Positions 59,504 through 64,000 of a DNA stretch of 64,000 nt are shown in pieces. Position numbers and translations under genes: made by a program. The DNA comes from Kappaphycus alvarezii (taxonomy: Eukaryota; Rhodophyta; Florideophyceae; Gigartinales; Solieriaceae): NCBI GenBank assembly GCA_002205965.3, contig NADL03000459.1, positions 1,054,001 through 1,118,000 of the forward strand, given 5' to 3'. The notes beneath the pieces were generated by a model. It ran no database searches, was not told the origin of the DNA, and worked only from the letters and a program-made list of their open reading frames with translations. Position 1 is the first letter of the stretch, and the number at the start of each line of letters is the position of its first letter.

Positions 59504-62447
59504 ATGTGTCTCGAAACTGGTGCTCAAAAATCAGCGATTGGAAAATCACAAGCAAAGGCATATTGTGACCTAGCTGGGATTAAGATTAAACGTAAGCACG
59601 GGACAGCTGCTTACAAGTTTGGCGATGGAATATTTACAAGCATCGCAGAGATTCCAACTCGTATTCCAACACCTGATGGTGCTTTCATTTAGCTACATGT
59701 CGATGTAGTTAATGCCAATATTCCATTCTTGATTGGCCTGGAAGCTTTAGACAAGTTTGGACTTGCTGCATATAACGTTAACAACCTAATTGTGTCCAAA
59801 AGCCATGGATGGGCAATGCCAATCACAAGCAAACACGGACATCTTTACGTCGTCTGGGATTTTTCTGAAATCCTGTTCACAAAGTCTCAATTAAAGCGCC
59901 TCCATTTAAATTTTTTTTCATCCGTCTGCTTCAAAGCTATAAACTCTGATAAGCAGAGCTAGACCAGAGGAAGCAACACCTGAGATGCGGGATTTGATTT
60001 CGGAGATATCTAAACAGTGCCGCACAAGTGAGCATTTCGAACCGAAACCCCGATCATTCCAAGTTAGTACGCCTAATGGAATCATATTCAATCAAGAGTT
60101 AGCACTTGATATTATGTTTCTTGACAAAAACCCTGTACTTCATATCGTGGATACGCAAACCCATTTCGGTAACGCTATATTCCTACAAAGTCAAAGTACA
60201 GAATCTATTTGGAACTCTTTTCTTGAGTGCTGTGCTACAATTTACACTGGATTTCCTGATAGAATGAAAGTGGACCAAGGTACTTAATTCGTTTCCAAAG
60301 CGTGAGAAGATCTGGTAAAATCCAATGGAATCAAAATCAGCCTATCTGGAGTTGAAATTCAAAATTCTGTTGGTTCCGGTGAACGTTACCATGATCCGTT
60401 ACGCCGTATTTACCACAAGATTCGCCATTCAGAACCTGACGTTGAAATTGAACTCGCACTACGTCTCGCCGTTAAGGCTATGAACGATACTATGAACCCA
60501 GAAGGACTGGTTCCATCGTTCCTCGTCTTTGGAGTTTTGCCGAGGTTTCCGGCTATGAATAGCGAACTTCCGAATCAAATGGAACAAATGAGAGCGCTCC
60601 AAATGGCAAGAGCTGAGATGGAAACTATCACTTCAGAACTCAGACTCAGAACAGCTCTGAACTCGCAACTTCCAAATACCGCTCACCAAGAACTTAACTT
60701 TGGAAATAAAGTTCTAGTCTATCGTGAAAAATCCATACCTAAGTGGACAAGACCCTACAAAATCACGAAAATTAATGACAGAAAAGTCTTTATTGACAGA
60801 AATGGCGAAGAAGTGCAACATTCACGCTCTCAAGAAAAACCATATTTTGATGATCAAATCGAAATACTAGTCGAAGCTTTGTTTTCATCAATTAAAAGGG
60901 TATACTCCAAAAATATTCAACTCATTGACGTCAATCTCAATGAAGTTTTACACCCACGAGATCCCAGATCCAATTCGGCTGAATTTTTGAAAGCGAAACA
61001 GAAAGAAATATAAGGAATCGTTGAGAGAAATACCTGGAAAATAGTCCCTAGAGACGACATACCAAAGAATGCTAATATCCTCTCTGGAAGATTCGTTCTG
61101 TCAATCAAAAATAAGAATATTGAAAAAGAGATACACAAAGCACGGTTTGTAGTACAAGGTCATAGGGACAAAGAAAAGAACTATCTCGTACATGACACCA
61201 CGACTATACGCCAACGTTCCACGCGCTTGCTGGTTGCAATTGCTACAATACACGATTTCAGGATTTGGTCTCAAGACGTTAAACAGGCGTATTTACATTC
61301 AGCTCAAAATCTGAAGCGCAAGGTTTACCTTAGACCTACCAAAGACTTTGGATTACCTGAGAACCAATTAATCGAGTTACTGAAACTTTTTTACGGATTA
61401 TCTTATTCAGGAGACTACTGGAATCGCACTATGTATTCATACCTGAAGAAAGATCTCGGTATGGCGCCAACCGATGGATATCTTGCACTCTTCTCAAAGC
61501 ATAAAAACGGAGAAATTAAGGGACTAGTTGGAACATATGTTGACGATTCTCTACTCTGTGGCAATAATGAATTCGTTAAATTGTCCCAAAAGACTCTTGA
61601 TAAGTTTGAATCGAGAGAGAGGGAGTTCAATGACACTGTATTTGCAGGTGTCAGAGTCAAGAGAACTGACTATGGATTTGAGTTAAGTCAAGAACAGTAT
61701 GTTAAGAAGTTACGCATTCTGCCGATGGACGCTTCATTTTCTGAATTCAGATCTTTGAGACATAGATTGGATTGGTTAACACATGCAAAGCCTGAAATAT
61801 GTTGTGCCGTTAACATGGCCGCGCAAGTGACTGAAAACAAATTCTCAGTGGAAGCAATAAAGCAGTTGAACAAAGTTGTAAAGCATATGCAGAACAACCT
61901 TAGTTCTTCGCATAAGTATGAAAAGTTGGACAAAAACTCTATAAAGTTGAAAGTATTTTCTGACTCATCATTCGCAAACAACGACGACAATACTTCCCAA
62001 CTTGGATACATTGTTTTGCTCACTGATATGACCGGAACTTGTAATGTGCTTAGTTATTCTAGCCATAAAAGTCGCAGAGTAACTAGATCTGTACTAGGTG
62101 CCGAGTTCTATGCTTTCGCTGATGCTTTCGATATTGGCTACATGATTAAGCACGATCTCGAATCCCTGCTTCGAATCAAAGCCCCACTCTCAATGTTGAC
62201 GGACTCCAAAAGTCCATTTGATGTTATCACTAAGTGTTCCTACACTTTGGAAAAGCGCCTTATGATTGATATTAGTTCTGTAAGGGATGCATATGCAAAA
62301 GAGGAAATATCCAACGTTGGATTTGTACGGACTCCGGACAACTCCGCAGACGCCTTCACGAAGATCGCAAAGTGTGATGCACTGAATTACATCATCACAA
62401 CAAATAGGTGTGATCTACCTGTTCAACAATGGGCAATTAGTGACTAA
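59504..62447 (+). pseudogene. Copia pol (protease, integrase, RT, RNase H)
   Basis: The protease reads MCLETGAQKSAIGKSQ at 59504: the catalytic Asp of DTG is changed to Glu. A T-run (59912-59919) marks a frameshift, after which the frame 59985-62447 is one reading frame with stops at 60285 (TAA), 60303 (TGA) and 61011 (TAA). Integrase: ALDIMFLDKNPVLHIVD, MKVDQGT and SGERYHDPLRRIY (D-D-E set). RT: SQDVKQAYLHS and YVDDSLLCG (about 61540). RNase H: FSDSSFANND, GAEFYAFADAFD, LTDSKSPFDV. The 406-codon RT/RNase H end (61227-62447) is intact. All of this is the same order and wording as in the 21-26 kb element. Confidence 0.9.
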
Positions 62448-62468
62448 GGATGGATATAACAATAGGTC

Positions 62469-62485
62469 AGGGCAAAGAGAGGGAG
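62469..62485 (+). promoter_or_regulatory. Polypurine tract
   Basis: AGGGCAAAGAGAGGGAG directly precedes the 3' LTR, the expected site of plus-strand DNA priming in reverse transcription. It also fixes the LTR start at 62486. Confidence 0.75.
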
Positions 62486-62896
62486 TTTCGAAATACTGGA
62501 TACATATACTTTATTTATCTTCTATTTACAGTCCTGTAGTGTAGTTTTTTTGCCCTTACTCCTTTTTTTTATCCCACGTAGTCTATATCTTCTCTATCAT
62601 ATTGTACTGATAGCGATGCCTGCTAGGACTGTTGCAGTGTAAGGGTCACTAGGGCCGTCCGCAGGACTATCTGCCACGGAATCTAGTAAGTAGTTAGTAG
62701 ATGTGCTAGGAATAGTCGACGGCATCTACTGCCTACAAAAGGCCTAGCCGCCTTGGGCACTGAAGCAAAAAACATCATCAACAATCTTATTTCAACCTAC
62801 CCAACTTGTTTACCATAAGCAAAAACGTCTACAGTTTTTTTCAGGCTCGCCGCTAACGACGCCAGCCTGCTTTTTATCCCTTTAATTTTCGCGACA
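62486..62896 (+). repeat. 3' LTR of plus-strand copia
   Basis: Right copy of the LTR. Its first bases are TTTCGAAATA rather than TGTCGAAATA, so the terminal TG is lost. It abuts the foldback element four bases later. Confidence 0.9.
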
Positions 62897-62900
62897 TTAT

Positions 62901-63524
62901 GAGATACTGTACGTCTTGATTGAAAGAGCGTACAGTATCTCCCGGGGAGCTCCCAGCACCTTCAGGGGAGGTGCGGCTAGGTGAAAAATGCTGTAGTCGC
63001 ACAACACAGTACACTTGTACAGCACAGCACAGCACAGTACAGTATAAGCACTGTGCTGCGCTGTGCTTATGATGGAAAGGAAAGAGGGCAGAGAAAGGTT
63101 ATGCTTGGCCTAAGGCAGGATAGGAAAAATAAAAGGGCATCACCAAGAATTTCATGATACCATGAAATGCATGGTACCATGAAAGTTATGAACTATGAAA
63201 TGCATGGTACCATGAAATGATTGTTATGAACTATGAAATGCATGGTGCCATGAAATGCATGGTGCCATGAAATGCATGGTACCATGAAATGCTTGGTGAT
63301 GCCCTTCTATTTTTCGTATCCTACCCTAGGCCAAGCATAAACTTTCTCTGCCCTTTTTCCTTTCCTTCCTAAGCACAGGCCGGCACAGCTTTTATACTGT
63401 AATGTACAGTACTGTGCTGTGCAACTACAGCACTTTTACCTAGCCGCACCTCCCTTGTAGGAGGTGCCGCGAGCTCCACTGGGAGATATTGTACGCTCTT
63501 TCAATAAAAGCGTGCAGTATCTCC
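62901..63524. mobile_element. Foldback (long inverted repeat) element
   Basis: Two arms of roughly 240-260 bases are inverted copies. Blocks that pair in order: GAGATACTGTACG; GGAGGTGC; GCGGCTAGGT; ATGCTGTAGT; an ACAGTAC and GTGCTGTGC region; GGAAAGGAAAG; GGGCAGAGAAAG; ATGCTTGGCCTA; GGATA then AAAAATA; AGGGCATCACCAAG. Their mirror images occur in reverse order from about 63287 to 63524. The outer ends (GAGATACTGTACG ... CGTACAGTATCTC) are themselves palindromic. The centre is a minisatellite. No coding capacity. Structure resembles foldback-type DNA elements; the source of transposase is unknown. Confidence 0.85.
63152..63296 (+). repeat. 17-bp minisatellite in the foldback centre
   Basis: About eight units of ATGAAATGCATGGTACC, variants ending GTGCC or with GTTATGAACT inserts. 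The unit itself contains GGTACC and ATGCAT palindromes, so the centre is also self-complementary. Confidence 0.8.
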
Positions 63525-63526
63525 TA

Positions 63527-63645
63527 ACTCTTGACTTTTGTGGTGCATTGTACCCTACAGTACTGTACCGTATACCGTACAGTACTGTACCGTACCGTAT
63601 ACCGTACAGTACTGTACCGTACAATGCACCACAAAAGTCAAGAGT
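63527..63645. repeat. 119-bp near-perfect palindrome
   Basis: The arms ACTCTTGACTTTTGTGGTGC / GCACCACAAAAGTCAAGAGT are exact over 27 bases at least and continue inwards through GTAC-rich sequence (GTACAGTACTGTACCG units). It lies two bases after the foldback element. The same arm occurs at 56118-56148. Confidence 0.85.
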
Positions 63646-64000
63646 ACTCTACCGTATAATACACCACTCCACATGCCCCGTACCCAAAGTGCACCCCAGG
63701 TGCACTCTTGAGGACCCACTTGCACCGGTCACCAACGCCCCTGGACTCCCCTCGAAGCAACATACCTTTCCCGTTCTCGGCCCCATCTCCCCTCATTCTC
63801 AACCCTTGCCCTCATCAACCTGCAACCCCAATTCACGCCAGCTTCCAACTCCTGCCCCGCCACCCATTCCGCAAACCCGTCGGTGTTGCCTTTAACGTCG
63901 CGGAATCAACAACTGAGCGCTCTGAGGTGTAGCCGAACTACAAGTGTGCTCGTTGGAGTGAACAAGATAATCTCGGCGGCGCCTCCGTCTCCTAGAAGCG
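63646..64000. other. C-rich right edge, possible start of a gene
   Basis: A C-rich, proline-coding plus frame (63708-63932) ends in GVAFNVAESTTERSEV with a stop. It could be a chance frame in a GC-rich promoter or an upstream part of a gene beyond the window. No motif supports a function. Confidence 0.25.

Larger units (their letters stand above)
56151..62896 (+). mobile_element. Ty1/copia LTR retrotransposon, older copy
   Basis: Two 411-bp LTRs (56151-56561 and 62486-62896) bracket an upstream ORF, gag and pol on the plus strand. The LTRs differ at about twenty positions by eye, so the copy is older than the 21-26 kb element. The left LTR begins TGTCG while the right one begins TTTCG; both end GCGACA. 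Candidate 5-base flanks are ttagg and ttatg. A polypurine tract immediately precedes the 3' LTR. The internal region is related in sequence to the 29-33 kb remnant and more distantly to the 21-26 kb element. Confidence 0.9.

Noticed and set aside
63152..63296. CRISPR-like array
   Set aside because: The 17-bp units are contiguous minisatellite repeats without unique spacers, in a eukaryotic foldback element.
1..64000. tRNA or rRNA genes
   Set aside because: I looked for GGTTCGA-type arms and conserved rRNA blocks and found only isolated matches inside pol genes or AT-rich DNA, without a cloverleaf.

Overview
The window is nuclear DNA of a eukaryote with large, transposon-filled intergenic space and few host genes. 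The host genes recognised are a CAMK-like kinase with at most one short intron, an intronless ADF/cofilin and an intronless BAH-domain protein. The kinase and cofilin look plant- or alga-like, and the rest is retrotransposon wreckage. My best guess is a red alga (florideophyte type); another intron-poor protist (oomycete-like or chytrid-like) cannot be excluded from the sequence alone. No rRNA, tRNA, CRISPR or prokaryotic operon structure was seen.

Layout: 1-10.4 kb is gene-poor and holds dispersed repeat copy A (2.2-2.8 kb), a decayed Ty3/gypsy pol (4.9-7.0 kb) and a LINE tail (9.7-10.1 kb, minus). 10.8-15.4 kb is the large kinase gene (minus). 15.4-21 kb has GTAC-motif clusters, a LINE C-terminal remnant (19.8-20.6 kb) and repeat copy B. 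21.07-26.67 kb is a nearly complete Ty1/copia element on the minus strand with 411-bp LTRs. 27.3-42.2 kb is a graveyard: an RG-rich ORF, a Harbinger-like fragment, two decayed copia elements (29.4-33.4 and 35.3-38.7 kb, the second split by repeat copy C), a Tc1/mariner fragment and a copia tail. 43.1-48.1 kb carries three LINE-type modules in alternating orientation and a palindromic MITE. 50.4-53.2 kb is a host island with cofilin (minus) and the BAH gene (plus) diverging from a promoter region full of GTAC palindromes. 56.15-62.90 kb is a second, older copia element (plus) with an extra ORF upstream of gag. It abuts a 624-bp foldback element with a central minisatellite and then a 119-bp palindrome.

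The host genes do not form a pathway: the kinase is probably a signalling protein with a very long proline-rich linker, cofilin acts on actin, and the BAH protein probably acts in chromatin or at replication origins. The most unusual items are the kinase intron with no AG acceptor, the foldback/palindrome complex at 62.9-63.65 kb, the hairpin-bearing dispersed repeat family (copies A, B, C) and the recurrent self-complementary GTAC motif.
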